NCBI RefSeq assembly: GCF_000247695.1
Contig: NW_004624747.1
Location: 10,144,502 to 10,208,501, forward strand
From: Heterocephalus glaber
Lineage: Eukaryota > Chordata > Mammalia > Rodentia > Bathyergidae
DNA: 64,000 nt
Reading direction: 5' to 3'
The notes under the pieces are model-generated. The model did no database searches and was not told the DNA's origin. It saw nothing but the letters and a program-made list of their open reading frames with translations. The position numbers and the translations under genes were made by a program. Positions 47,411 through 56,999 of the stretch are shown here, one piece after another. Positions within the stretch are counted from its first letter, which is position 1. Every line of letters starts with the position of its first letter.

Positions 47411-47762
47411 TTGTCAACTCCAGGGACCTTTCTCCTACCTTCCCCCTACAGCACCCAACATTTTATGAGCTTAAGAAAATGCTTGCCTGCAAAGGAGAAA
47501 GAGCACAGAGCTGGCACTGACCCTTTCTAGCTCTGCTTGACTAACACCAGTTAGAGGGTGACATAGCAATGTGCTCACTGCCTGCAACAGAGGCTCATCC
47601 CAGAATGTCCACTTTGGCTGCTTGACATTCTCAAACTATCATGGAAGAGCTGCCACTGGTCTGCAGCCCCAGCCCTGTGCTCCTTCCATTTTGTAGGCAC
47701 AAGTGCTTACTACAGCCACATGGGTCATAATTAGTAGCCGTAGAGTGGAGTTAACATGATTG

Positions 47763-47957
47763 CTCTTTCTTCCTTTCTTTCTTTCTTTCTTGCTTGCTTT
47801 CTTCTTTCTTGCTTTCTTTCTTTCTACATCTTTTATTAGTACATGCTGGTTACACACATTAATGGGTTTCATTTTGGCCAATTTGTATATGTACATAACA
47901 TACTTGGATCATTTTCATACCTTCCAACCCAATATGTACTTTATAAACTCACAATGA
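47763..47957 (-). mobile_element. L1 3' end with CTTT-rich tail, antisense
   Basis: A (CTTT)n/(CTTG)n tract (47763-47826) precedes CTTTTATTAGTACATGCTGG, TTACACACATTAATGGGTTT and CATACTTGGATCATTTTCAT. The minus-strand reading (TACTAATAAAAG then A-rich tail) parallels the ends of the L1 3'UTR copies at 51.5 and 60.6 kb. The tract is thus a mutated poly(A) tail. Confidence 0.65.
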
Positions 47958-48320
47958 GAAGAGGCTGGAGACCTGGGGGCTCAGAGCAGCTGCTTTTGTG
48001 GCCCCACACAAACAGTCCTTGCTCTAGCCCCTACCCTGGAAGCTCTGGAATGAAGGAATATATGTGCTTGACAGCTGCCAGGGACTATACAGAAGTGGCT
48101 GCCCAAGTAGGAAAGCCTCTGAGAACCTGACCTTCTGTCCTGGCTGCTTCCGTGCTTTGAGTGTGAGAGGATGCCTGGAGGTACTTGCTGTAAATGTGGA
48201 CTCCAAGTCAGTGGGGCTTGGCGAGGCCTCAGGAACCTGCCCTACACAAGTGCTCTGTGTTCTTAAAGGGTACTGAGAAGAGGGTAAGAAATTCTGTTTT
48301 ACCTCAAATGTGCACATTCT

Positions 48321-48429
48321 GGGCCAGGGATTTAGCTCAGTGGCAGAGCACCTGCCTCACAAGCACAAGGTCCTGAGTTTGATCCCTGGTACCAAAAAAA
48401 AAAACCACACCAAAAAAACCAAAACAAAG
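48321..48429 (+). repeat. Young tRNA-derived (ID-like) SINE with perfect target duplication
   Basis: GGGCCAGGGATTTAGCTCAG, TGGCAGAGCACCTGCCTCAC, AAGCACAAGGTCCTGAGTTT, GATCCCTGGTACC, then an A-rich tail with CCACACC and CCAAAAC interruptions. Perfect duplication AAATGTGCACATTCT at 48306 and 48430. Confidence 0.96.
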
Positions 48430-48942
48430 AAATGTGCACATTCTAGTGTGCACTTGTGCAGTAGGGTTGGGTGCTGGGTAAACACCTTCTCCAGTGGTAC
48501 GGAGCTGGGTACTAGGTACACGCCCTCTGTAGGTGCTGTGGAGCTGGGTGCTTGAGATGGCTGACCTAGACACCCCTACTGAATTCGCACAATACTCCTT
48601 GGAAGAAGGAATGTTCAGCCTCATTTTGCAGCATACAGTAGTTTAAGTAGTAGCAAACACATGTCCTATAGCCCATCCCGATCAGTTCAGATACAACTCT
48701 GGCAGCCAGGGGACTAGGTCCCTGTGACACACTTCAAGGCTGGAAGCAGACCCTCCAGAGGTGGAAAGAACCCAGGGAGCATGGGGCAAACTTGTTAAGG
48801 CAATATGTACACAGGTAGATTACTGTAAAACTTGAGGCCCTGCTCTGTATCTTACCAGCAGACGCTTCAGCACCTTTATTTCCTGGGAGACCTTTCTGGG
48901 TTTTACATCTTACTGCTATGCTAGCTCAAACATGTCAGTACA

Positions 48943-49024
48943 GGGGCCAGGCATGTAGCTTAGTGGTACAGTGTATGCTTACCATCTCCAAGGCCCTAGA
49001 TATGATCCCTAGCACTACTAAAAA
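48943..49024 (+). repeat. Older ID-type SINE
   Basis: GGGGCCAGGCATGTAGCTTA, GTGGTACAGTGTATGCTTAC, TAGATATGATCCCTAGCACT. Diverged; short A tail. Confidence 0.75.
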
Positions 49025-49513
49025 CTCCCAAAGTATGTCAGTATGGTTCCTTTGTTTCCATCTCAAGGAGCTAAGGGTGCTCTGCTAAACACACATCAGG
49101 CCAGTCTGAGCACCCACACTATGGATGCCCCCTACCAAGGCAGACTTTGAAAATTTCCATCACAAGGTGAAGCATTTTACAAGGACCTTACATTCCTTTG
49201 AGAGAATAGGGAAGAGACACCTACTTCAGGTAGCCAACATTCCTCCCTACTATTCAATTACTCTAAAACTGATTACTGACCCAACCAGGTCACAATAGCC
49301 TGATCTTAAACTTGCCTGCACTGGACTGGATGTTCAGAGATGAAGGGCCGAGTTATCACTGACCATGTTACAGCTTGAGCCTCCTAGGGAGAATCGTCCA
49401 TGAGCTCCCAGCATTGACATAACAAAGAACAGATATGACAGAATCTTATAGACCTGAGAGCACTCCAGCTGGACAGGATGACAGACGAGACCCCACTGCA
49501 CACTCCTCCTCAC

Positions 49514-49775
49514 CTGCTGCACAAGCTCAGGAGGCAGCTCGGCTCTCCACTGCTTCAACTGGCGAGAAGCAAAAGAATGTAAGGCATAAGACATGGTGCC
49601 ATATTCAATCCAAAGGGACAGGTTAGAGCTGTCGATTTCCAGGGCTCGTCGAAAGCAGTTCAGGACAGGCATGGCATGTTTCCATATGGGTCCATCACTC
49701 TTCAGCTCATTGGAGTTCAGCTTGTCTTGAATGCGGCTAGCTCGGGCCAGAGCCATGCCTGCCCAGGAATCAAAC
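49514..49775 (-). CDS. CABIN1: CABIN1 coding exon d, with a TPR unit
   Basis: 262 nt: one base completing the split Arg codon, then 87 codons (to window residue 259). The acceptor is TTTCTGCCCCAG before G TTT GAT TCC TGG GCA, and the donor is CAG|GTGAGGAGG. The opening [19 protein letters not shown] continues the second helix pair after the TPR of exon c. A further TPR-like unit follows ([20 protein letters not shown], then [13 protein letters not shown]). The exon ends PPELVQQ. It is one of the most recognisable CABIN1 exons. The 5.1-kb intron before it holds a MaLR-type LTR, an L1 insertion and mariner relics. Confidence 0.97.
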
Positions 49776-50016
49776 CTGGGGCAGAAACAAAAGAACTAGC
49801 TACAAATACCATTGCCCTGACAGCACAGCAAACACAACAGCCTGGCAGGCGGCCAGACAAATGCTATGAAGCTCAGTTCCTACAACAGGGTTCAGAACCA
49901 GCTCAGCCACTAGATCAGGCCATGACTGCGATCTGGACCAGCCATGCCTCTGAGCCACAGTCCCTACACCATGACATATATCTAAGAAGATCTACCTCGA
50001 GAGAACTATGGGGTAC

Positions 50017-50420
50017 TGTTATGGTTTAGATCTAGAATGTCCCCTGAAAGGTTCATGTGTTCAGAGGTTAGGATTTTAGAAGGTGACTGGATTGTGAGGG
50101 TGCTATACTCATCAGTGGATTAATCTACCAAAGAATTCAGAGCTGAAAGTGCTTTTAGGAGGTGGGGTCTGGTCAGAACCGTTGGGTCATTAGGAGCACG
50201 ATCTGGAAGGGTATATCTCCTCCCCAGGTCCTCCCTTCACTCTCTGCTTCCAGGCCACCATAATGTGAGTAGCTTTCCTCTGCCAGACCTTCTTCCATGC
50301 CTTTCCTGCCTTGGAGCCAGATGACTACAGACTGAATCCTCTAAAAATCATGGGTCAAAATAAACCTCGAAGCTATGGGTGTCAGGTATTGTGTCCAGTG
50401 ACAGAAAGTGACTTAGAAAG
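50017..50420 (+). mobile_element. MaLR-type LTR (MST/MLT-like), solo
   Basis: Starts TGTTATGGTTTAGATCTAGA and ATGTCCCCTGAAAGGTTCAT; middle GTGCTTTTAGGAGGTGGGGT, GGGTCATTAGGAGC, GGCCACCATAATGTGAGTAG, TTCCTCTGCCAGACCTTC; end CAAAATAAACCTC, then GTCAGGTATTGTGTCCAGTG. This order is that of ERVL-MaLR LTRs. It carries its own AATAAA on the plus strand, so not in the CABIN1 direction. No internal region is attached. Confidence 0.7.
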
Positions 50421-50947
50421 ATGCTAAAAGATAAAATATTCCTCAGCACCTCACAGCCACTCAATGGCTGTTCTAACAGAAGGGTTCTTCAGCTCCGCTC
50501 CCCTACACTGGGGAGTTACCCACAGAACAGCTATGGTGGAAAGGAATAGCGCACTCTGCAAGGCATCACAACAGGGATCCAGTCGAGGTGACTGAGAGAC
50601 TCAGCAAGTGTCACTCTCCTTCCTCTTGTGCAAGCAGAGACTGCTATCAATACACTCACTAAGCAAGAGCACAGGTAGCCAAGAGTCCCAGGGCCCAAGC
50701 CACCCAGCTTCTCCCTCTGGGACTTTGAGGAGACCGTGACCTTCCCAATTCAGTTTCCAGCAGTAAAACAGAGCAAGGGCACCACATGATGGCTGAGCAT
50801 CACCTGAAAGAAAGTGATGGTGAGACTATAGAAATCTCTGAGAGGGTGGTCACAGATATGTCAAGACCAAGATGGTTTCTGGGTTCTGAAATTTTCTGCC
50901 TGCTAGTACAGAGAAGAGGAAAAGCAGCAATCAAAAGGGCAGGTGCT

Positions 50948-51562
50948 ATGTGTAAATACTGAATAGTTTCTCCAGCGTGAGAAACTGAAAGTGTAAATAA
51001 GGACTAAATGTATAATAGGTAATGTGAAATAGGAAGAAAAGGGGCAAAGGGGAAGGAAGTGGGAGGGCTGGGGAAAGGATAGAAGGGAATGAGATTAATA
51101 TGAGAAAATGGAAAAATAGGAACAAAATCTTTGTAAATAGGGAGGACTGGAGGGGTTGAAGGGAGGGCTGGGCAAGGGTGAAAAATAAGAACCAAGAGAG
51201 ACTATGTAAAGGTGCAAATTTCCAATGATGAATGTCATTATATTGTATACCTAAAATGTACCAATGATTAGAATGAATAATCAATAATGCAAAATAGGAA
51301 GAAAAGGTCCAAAGGGGTAGGGGTAGTGGGAGGGGCAGGGGAAAGGAAAGAAGGGAAAGGAAAAAATGATGAGAAATGGAAAAAATGGAAATAAAGGCTT
51401 TGTAAATAGGGAAGGGTGGAGGGCGTGAAGGGAGGGCTAGGAATGGGGAAAAAATAAGAACCAAGATGCATTATGTAAAGGTACAATTCCCAATGAGAAA
51501 TGTAATTGTGTTGTATACCTACAATGTACCAATAAAAGAATTTAATATCAAAAAAAAAAAAA
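50948..51562 (+). mobile_element. L1 3'UTR insertion with internal tandem duplication
   Basis: Purine-rich sequence ending TTGTATACCTACAATGTACC, AATAAAAGAATTTAATATC and an A18 tail: the form of a rodent L1 3'UTR. The unit is present twice (landmark AAATAGGAAGAAAAGG at 51027 and 51292; AAGAACCAAG at 51187 and 51456), offset 265-269 bp. The whole is flanked by AAAAGGGCAGGTGCT (50933) and AAAAGGGCAGGTTCT (51563), a target duplication with one mismatch. It is 5'-truncated and has no ORF2. Confidence 0.8.
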
Positions 51563-52745
51563 AAAAGGGCAGGTTCTACCTTTCCTTGTGCCAACAATTC
51601 TTAGTCCATCACAGCTAAAGTTAAACACCATGACTGTAAAACTGGTAAACTGGCTTCCTGAACTATTTGAGTTTGCAGTATGTGGTAAAGGCAGAGGAAC
51701 CCTGTGAAGCTCAGCCTTCACTGTACCCCAGCATGCAGGACTAACACTGTGTGAACAAAGGAGCAGGAAAGATACCGAAAACTCAGAAGCAAGAGGAGGA
51801 TGGCAAAGACAAAGGCTTCACTTCTTATGTGAGAGGCTCTAAGAGCAGTCCTTCCTCCTCTGGGGTCTGGAGACCTAAGGCCACTGTGTCTTCCTTGACT
51901 CCACTCATGTTACTCTGGAAGAAAGATACAGGAGTAGGTGGCAAACTCCCTTTCACCAGGGCCACATTCACAGTGGGGCGTTCCTTTCCATTTCTATTAT
52001 GTCTTCAGAACTCAGTTTGCCCTCACCTTGAGGAAAGGGGCAACATCATGACAGTAACCCCTCTGGCTGCATAAGAACCAACTGGAAACTACAATCTCCT
52101 GCCACCAAAACAAAGTAACCAAAAGCAGAAGTATGTCATCATGACAAGTAAAAATGTTTATGTATCCTACCTACATCTATCTCCTGGTACTGACAGAGCA
52201 GTACACAGCCCATATTCCAGGAGTGCTGACCTACAGGGATGTTGAGGGGTCAGAGGGCAGGAAACAATGACAATTCGGGAGGAGGAAGTATCTAGAGCCC
52301 ATGCACTAGGCTCTAACTTGTGCAGGGCAAACCTGGTTTTGGAATTGGGCTCAAGTTGTTTCCTTGGTAGTGGGGGTGAGCTATACCAGGGCCTGCCTTC
52401 ATTTTCCCCATCTCCAAATGTTTCATGAAATGCCTGGGAAATTTGGGTCACTTTCAGCTCAGTAAAAGCAGAAGGAATGGTCAATGCAAGGGAAACAAAA
52501 TACTGTAACCAGCATCCCCACAGACTCTGTTTCTCCAACACCACAATCAAGACACCATTGTTCAACCAGATGCCTATCTGGGGCTTTACTCCTACCCAAC
52601 AGGCTCAGAAGCCTTCAAGAAAAAAAAAAGTATCCAATCTTCCATTTTAGCTAGCCCAAAAGACCAGATGGAGCCCAAGTCACCACTGGCATCTGCCTGA
52701 AAGGGACAGGATGAAGGAGAGGGGAAAGAATGAAGGAGACCAAGG

Positions 52746-52945
52746 AGCTGGGCATAGTAACACATGCCTGTAATCCCAGCACTCTGGGAGTCTGAGACAG
52801 GAGGATCACAAGTTCGAGCCCACCTAGATAACTTAGCAACTCAGCAAGACCCTGTCCCAAAATAAAAAATTTTAAAAGGCCTAGTGACATAGCTCAGTGC
52901 AAAGTCTCTGGGTTCAATTCTCACCCCAGTACTGCAAGAAAGAAA
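52746..52945 (+). repeat. B1-dID composite SINE, intact layout
   Basis: B1 half AGCTGGGCATAGTAACACAT, CTCTGGGAGTCTGAGACAGG, CAAGACCCTGTCCC; linker AAAATAAAAAATTTTAAAAG; dID half GGCCTAGTGACATAGCTCAG, TGCAAAGTCTCTGGGTTCAA. The reference copy for the dimers in this window. Confidence 0.9.
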
Positions 52946-53189
52946 AAGGGATGCCAAGGGCTGGGGCCTGGGACCAAGCAACAAGTCCTTTCCTGGCCTT
53001 AAGGCCAGTCTTCATTAAAAAAACCCTCCTTCTGTAGCAGGGCTGCCCAATGGACTGTGCCTGATGGGTTGCTACTCTCTGAACAGGTGGTATGCAGGTT
53101 GTAGGAAGACCTAGTTGGGCCTTCATGGTCATCACTCCATTGACTGAGGAGCTGTCAGGTGAAGAGGAGCCATGACAAGTGCTCACCGC

Positions 53190-53330
53190 TCTACAGAAGA
53201 TGGGTTTTATCACCCTCGCTTTACAGATGGGGAAGCAACAGTGCAGAATAGATGGCCCAAGTGTGTCAACCAGAGCGCACCCAGCCAGCCTGAGTGCAGG
53301 TCTACACCATCACACAGCAATCCCAGAGAG
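53190..53330 (-). repeat. MIR-like relic
   Basis: CATCACCCTCGCTTTACAGATG-type order (TTTTATCACCCTCGCTTTAC, AGATGGGGAAGCAACAG, CCCAAGTGTGTCAACCAGAG). Antisense MIR layout. Confidence 0.5.
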
Positions 53331-53654
53331 GCTAGCAGAGTTCTAAGCAAATGGCTCTCTGGAGGAACCCACAGGCTGAGCAAAAGGGGGCCTGTGATCT
53401 TCCCCACAGGCTATAGAAGTCTTACAAATTAGCTTCTCCATGCAGATTCCAGGCCCCTGAACCCTTGGCTAGGTGGATCCTGACAAGGTTTCTTCCTGAG
53501 TGAGGGGTAATTATGAGCTAACCCCACCAGGGCTAGCCCCTGAGTACTTCCCAAGGATGTCTACAGCTGCTATACCTTCAGATGCAGGTCAGCCACAGAG
53601 AGCGGACTCATTTTGCCCTTGATCCAAGGATTACCTCTTAGGTAAGCCCTAAAA

Positions 53655-53726
53655 ATAGTACTGGGAATTGAACCCAGGGCTTAATGCACGTAAAGCAAGT
53701 GCTCTACCACAATTATATCCCTAGTC
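53655..53726 (-). repeat. ID-type SINE, older form
   Basis: Antisense AGTACTGGGAATTGAACCCA, GGGCTTAATGCACGTAAAGC, AAGTGCTCTACCACAATTAT. Classic ID rather than the CCGCC subfamily. Confidence 0.8.
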
Positions 53727-53869
53727 CTGGATATTGCCTTGTAGTCAAGTGTATCAGACTTCACAAGTGTAGCAGAGCTCCTCCAGATAGATGCTCAGGG
53801 CAATCACTACATTTTAAGAGAATGGTGAGCATGGCTCCGTGGAAAGTGAGCAAAAGTCACACACGGGTT

Positions 53870-54066
53870 TTCCTACATCTATGGGATGATCAAAATATAC
53901 AATGAATACTTACATTTCAAAAATTATGATAAAAGACACAATGTCATTAATTCCCCTCAAAATACTCCCCTTCACTTTAAACACACTATTGCTCATGCCA
54001 CTGTCTTAGGCAGCTCTGCAAGTCCTCTTTGCTGACTTTATAAGGTGTGATTTAAGAAAAAAAATA
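53870..54066 (-). mobile_element. Mariner-type transposon 3' end, copy 1 (minus)
   Basis: The reverse complement reads GTCAGCAAAGAGGACTTGCA and GGGGAGTATTTTGAGGGGAA. The predicted peptide pieces KEDLQSCLRQW and SEGEYFEGN fit the C-terminus of mariner transposases, with in-frame stops between them. The following A/T-rich 3' flank aligns with that of copy 2. Broken and old. Confidence 0.65.
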
Positions 54067-54099
54067 TGGTGAATGTTGCTGCCAACTGCCATCCAAAGG

Positions 54100-54410
54100 A
54101 AAAGCAGGGTCATAAAAACATTATAGTGTGTCCTTATCAACTTTATTTACCAGATCTGGCTTCCCCACGAATATGACCATGAAAGGTAAATATTTTAAAT
54201 TGATTCAGGACATTGAGGCATCCATAACAGCACAACTAAAGACACTCACAAAAGAAGACTTCCAGAATTCCTTCAGAAAGTAGCAAGAACAATGGGAAAA
54301 GTGTGTTCAAGGTCAGGGGGAGAATTTTGAGGGAGGATTACTGGCAATGTGCCTTTTACTGTAATAATTTTTAAAATTTAAACATTTATTGTATTTTTTT
54401 ATCACATCTC
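54100..54410 (+). mobile_element. Mariner-type transposon 3' end, copy 2 (plus)
   Basis: TTATTTACCAGATCTGGCTT encodes a remnant of the conserved SPDLAP motif (seen: LPDLASP). After a gap come MKGKYF, DIEASITAQLKTLTKEDFQ, a TAG where Trp is expected, then EQWEKCVQGQGENFEGG. The stretch with the last catalytic Asp is missing, and there is at least one frameshift and one stop. The 3' flank is A/T-rich. It lies head to head with copy 1. Confidence 0.7.
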
Positions 54411-54909
54411 AGACAATCATGATAAACACAGCTGCCCAATGATGCACTAGGTTACAGAAAGGAAAGAGAACTTCTGAATTAGGTTTTTCTATAACTACCC
54501 TCCAACCTCACAAAAGCAAATATAATGAAAAAGTATGCAGTGGAAGCATCAATAGTATACCTCAGGCAACTTACTGGGGCCTGGAGCCAGGAAAGGAGGT
54601 AGCACAAAACCAACAGGATCAGGCCAGACAGCACTTCCTTGGCCCAGACACCAGAGCCCAAAGACATACTTCATACCTTCTCCAACCCCAATGCCTCCCT
54701 CTGGGGTCTTTAGGAAAGAAATCTTTCCCTTTGCTCTTCTTTTTTATGGAGAATCTGGCTTTTTAATAACTACACAGTGCTAATCCACCTTTTCATTTCT
54801 TTTCCTTAATCTTGCTATCGGCAGCAAAACTCCAAACTGGCCTAGTGAAATGCTGGCTAAGCTAGAATTACCCCAGCTTTGTTGACAGCCAGCCTGGCCC
54901 CACTCCCAC

Positions 54910-55055
54910 CTGTTGGGGCAGATGCAGATGTCATGCATATAGAACTTGATGGCCTTGGACTGCTCCTTGTTTTTGAAATGATAATCAGCCAGGAGGTAGT
55001 AGAGTTCATTCACCACAGGAGGGGAAGAGTCAGCCCCTTCTGGGAGGCAGGGCAC
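54910..55055 (-). CDS. CABIN1: CABIN1 coding exon c, with a TPR unit
   Basis: 146 nt: 48 whole codons plus two bases (AG) of an Arg codon completed in exon d. The acceptor is TCTCTCCCTTGCCAG before GTG CCC TGC, and the donor is AACAG|GTGGGAG. After a short PEGADSSPP linker comes a 34-residue tetratricopeptide-like unit at window residues about 138-171, with the expected small and aromatic positions ([11 protein letters not shown], then [15 protein letters not shown]). TPR units in this protein are protein-interaction surfaces. Assigning it to HIRA binding would be inference, because published HIRA contacts are attributed mainly to the N-terminal part. Confidence 0.96.
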
Positions 55056-55291
55056 CTGGCAAGGGAGAGAGTAAATATAAAGAGTAGAGTCAAGAACTCA
55101 AGTGTGACCTGAGAGACCTGTAAACCCAGGACTGCTTGGTCACATCAACACATGACAGATGCTGGGCTTCTCCTGGCCCTAGCATCTGATGCAGAAAAGG
55201 AATGAAGCCAGAGCATACATGCAGCCATGCTGGTGAGGAAGGGATGTTACTCAGGCCCATAACTCCCACCTCTGAGTCCACTGAGGCCCAC
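55056..55291 (-). other. CABIN1: CABIN1 intron between exons b and c
   Basis: 236 bp, donor GTGGGC and acceptor CTTGCCAG. No repeat seen; a compact intron. Confidence 0.9.
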
Positions 55292-55498
55292 CTCAGTTGA
55301 GGTTCCCTCGATGTAGGCAGAGACTTTGTCCAGGCTCAGTACTGGCCTCTCTGTGCGAGGCACTATGGTGGCAATTCTCTTCAGAAGGTTGGCCAAATCA
55401 GCAGACACTGTGCTGGTCTTGTAGCTGTCAAATTCAGGAAGGGTCTTGGGCTTAAAGTACTCAAACATAAACAGGGCATCTTCCCATATAAGCTCCAC
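55292..55498 (-). CDS. CABIN1: CABIN1 coding exon b
   Basis: 69 codons, window residues 55-123, phase 0 at both ends. The acceptor is a pyrimidine tract ending TTTTTTCAAG before GTG GAG CTT. The donor is GAG|GTGGGCC. The peptide starts [17 protein letters not shown] and ends in EGTSTE. The aromatic-rich first half is typical of the helical scaffold region. The middle ([19 protein letters not shown]) is a polar linker. It is separated from exon c by only 236 bp, the shortest intron in the window. Confidence 0.96.
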
Positions 55499-55762
55499 CT
55501 TGAAAAAAGAGGACAGATTCATAGTACATTCAGGATAAAGACAAAAAAGTTCCTCTATAGAAATGTAAAGAGGATGTAAATAGGGGTCACCATATATGGT
55601 ACTAGTCTAAAATAAGTACTTGTTACACTTCTTATAATCTGCATGCCCAATGTCATTCTCAAAAGTGTCTGAAAAGCAGAAACCCAGTCTTTATAAAGAT
55701 AAATGGTAGAAGCAGAGGGATGTGTTCTGAGACCATATGGCTAAGCTAGAGGATGAGTTCAG

Positions 55763-55955
55763 CCAGGCATGGTGGCACATGCCTGTAATCCTAGCACTCC
55801 AGATGAGACAAAGGATCGCCAGGAATTCGAAGGCAGCCTGGGCTACACAGTGAGTTCAAGGCCACCCTGAACTACATGAGACCTTGTCTCGAAAAATAAA
55901 GTAAAAATAAAATAAAGCAAAAATAAAATAAAGTAAAGTAAAATAAAATAAAATA
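55763..55955 (+). repeat. B1-type SINE with AAATAAAAT tail
   Basis: AGCCAGGCATGGTGGCACAT, CAAAGGATCGCCAGGAATTC, GGCTACACAGTGAGTTCAAG, GAGACCTTGTCTCG, then about 70 bp of (AAATA/AAGTA)n. The tail borders the next tRNA-SINE. Confidence 0.88.
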
Positions 55956-56060
55956 CCCAGGGATTTAGCTCAGTGGTTCTGGCGCCTGCCTCGAAAGTGC
56001 AAGGTCCCAAGTTTGATCCCCAGTACCAAAAAAAAAAACACCAAAAAAACAAAACTGCGA
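55956..56060 (+). repeat. Young tRNA-derived (ID-like) SINE
   Basis: CCCAGGGATTTAGCTCAGTG, GTTCTGGCGCCTGCCTCGAA, AGTGCAAGGTCCCAAGTTTG, ATCCCCAGTACC and a long A/CA tail. Inserted at the A-rich tail of the B1. Confidence 0.93.
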
Positions 56061-56551
56061 AAAATAAAATAAAATAAGAGTGTGTCATCAATTATGAACG
56101 GGGACCTGGGGCCAGCCACCAACCTTCTCAATGCCTCAGCTGCCCCTCAGTTTTTGATTGATGAAAACTGTGTGGTGATTTTGGGCCAAGGCAACTCTAG
56201 TGGCAGTGGCCACAGTGGAGATTCTTCCTAAGGAGATTCCATTTTAGGGGCTGAATCCCTAAGACCAGAGAATAACTGATACTATTGAGGAGCCATGAGA
56301 TAATACATCCAATAGTGCTCCAAAAACCAAAACAACCAAAAAAGAGAAACCTCTAAGGAATTATTCATATTATCCAAATTGCAAATAAACCTATGGACAT
56401 TTCTCGTACCACATTTTTTATCATTAAGTCAATATTAATGAAGCTATCTTTTTGCAAGGAAAACTCCTGTCCTTTAATCAGACATCTGACCATATTTTTG
56501 CTTTCTCCCACTGCAACTTGTATTTTGACTGTGGAGTAAGTGTGACAAATC

Positions 56552-56652
56552 TTTCTTTTCTTTTTTTTTTTTTTTTTGGTACCAGAGATCGAACTCGGAT
56601 CCTTGCACTTGTGCAGCAGGCAGCGAAACCACTGAGCTAAATCCCAAGCAAC
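56552..56652 (-). repeat. Young tRNA-derived (ID-like) SINE
   Basis: T-rich tail, GGTACCAGAGATCGAACTCG, TGTGCAGCAGGCAGCGAAAC, CACTGAGCTAAATCCC. Target duplication TGTGACAAATC at 56541 and about 56653. It lies about 100 bp after the donor of exon a. Confidence 0.94.
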
Positions 56653-56750
56653 TGTGACAAATCCGACATGCTTCAAAAGAGCTCCTATCTTCCTGGAGCC
56701 CCACTCTTCCTTAGACTTGCCCCTCCCTAGGCCAGTGGCAGCACCCTCAC

Positions 56751-56912
56751 CTGCTGGGCAGAGTGCTCCTCCAGGTACCTGGCCTTGCTCTTCTTGCTGG
56801 GAAAGCTGTACAAACAGTAAAAACACTGCTCCAAGGCCGTCTCTAGCTCTTCCTTATAGGGGTGTGTGTCTTCAGAGGAGGACGCAGTAAGTTCCTTTTG
56901 GAGAACTCGCAC
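56751..56912 (-). CDS. CABIN1: CABIN1 coding exon a (first in window)
   Basis: 54 codons, window residues 1-54. The acceptor reads CCATAG then GTG CGA GTT CTC (VRVLQKEL), and the donor is CAG|GTGAGGGT, so the exon is phase 0 at both ends. The peptide holds an amphipathic helical stretch ([17 protein letters not shown]) followed by a basic turn ([12 protein letters not shown]), which looks like the helix pairs of the CABIN1 solenoid but does not fit a full TPR consensus. The upstream CABIN1 exon is not found between 56913 and the window end, so the 5' intron here is longer than 7 kb. Nothing unusual in codon content. Confidence 0.96.
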
Positions 56913-56999
56913 CTATGGTGGGCAGAAAGAGATGCTGAAAGGGGACCAGCAACCATAGCCCTGTCATAGCAGAACTCCAGGGAGACCATGACTCTAACA

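Larger units (their letters stand above)
47175..49513 (-). other. CABIN1: CABIN1 intron between exons d and e
   Basis: 2.3 kb with donor GTGAGG and acceptor TTGCAG. Holds a MIR relic, a minus-strand L1 3' end with a CTTT-rich tail, a young tRNA-SINE with a perfect target duplication, and an older ID element. Confidence 0.85.
49776..54909 (-). other. CABIN1: CABIN1 intron between exons c and d
   Basis: 5.1 kb with donor GTGGGAG and acceptor TGCCCCAG. Contains a MaLR-like LTR, an L1 insertion with duplicated 3'UTR, a B1-dID, an antisense ID element, a MIR relic and two mariner 3' ends. No extra exon seen. Confidence 0.85.
55499..56750 (-). other. CABIN1: CABIN1 intron between exons a and b
   Basis: 1.25 kb, donor GTGAGG and acceptor TTTTTTCAAG. 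Contains a B1, an A/T-rich simple repeat and two tRNA-SINEs in opposite orientation. Confidence 0.88.
12182..56912 (-). other. CABIN1: CABIN1 gene, internal part (ten coding exons)
   Basis: The span from the first to the last visible coding exon of calcineurin-binding protein 1, transcribed from the minus strand. Known role: CABIN1 is a nuclear scaffold that binds HIRA and UBN1 and helps deposit histone H3.3; its C-terminal part binds calcineurin and MEF2 and represses their target genes. Seen here: ten exons joined by GT-AG introns, with junction phases 0,0,2,0,0,2,1,1,0 that match throughout, giving 666 codons without a stop. The translated exons contain two TPR units and a Ser/Pro-rich linker in the family order. 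Neither end of the gene is in the window, so promoter, start codon, stop codon and poly(A) site cannot be described. No sign of a pseudogene: no frameshift, no stop, introns retained. Confidence 0.96.

Noticed and set aside
48321..48429. tRNA gene (A and B boxes present)
   Set aside because: No cloverleaf acceptor pairing can be seen; A-rich tail and target duplication show a SINE copy. The same holds for the other copies.
50946..51464. 172-codon minus-strand frame rich in Pro, Leu and Phe
   Set aside because: It is the complement of the purine-rich L1 3'UTR; the bias comes from base composition.
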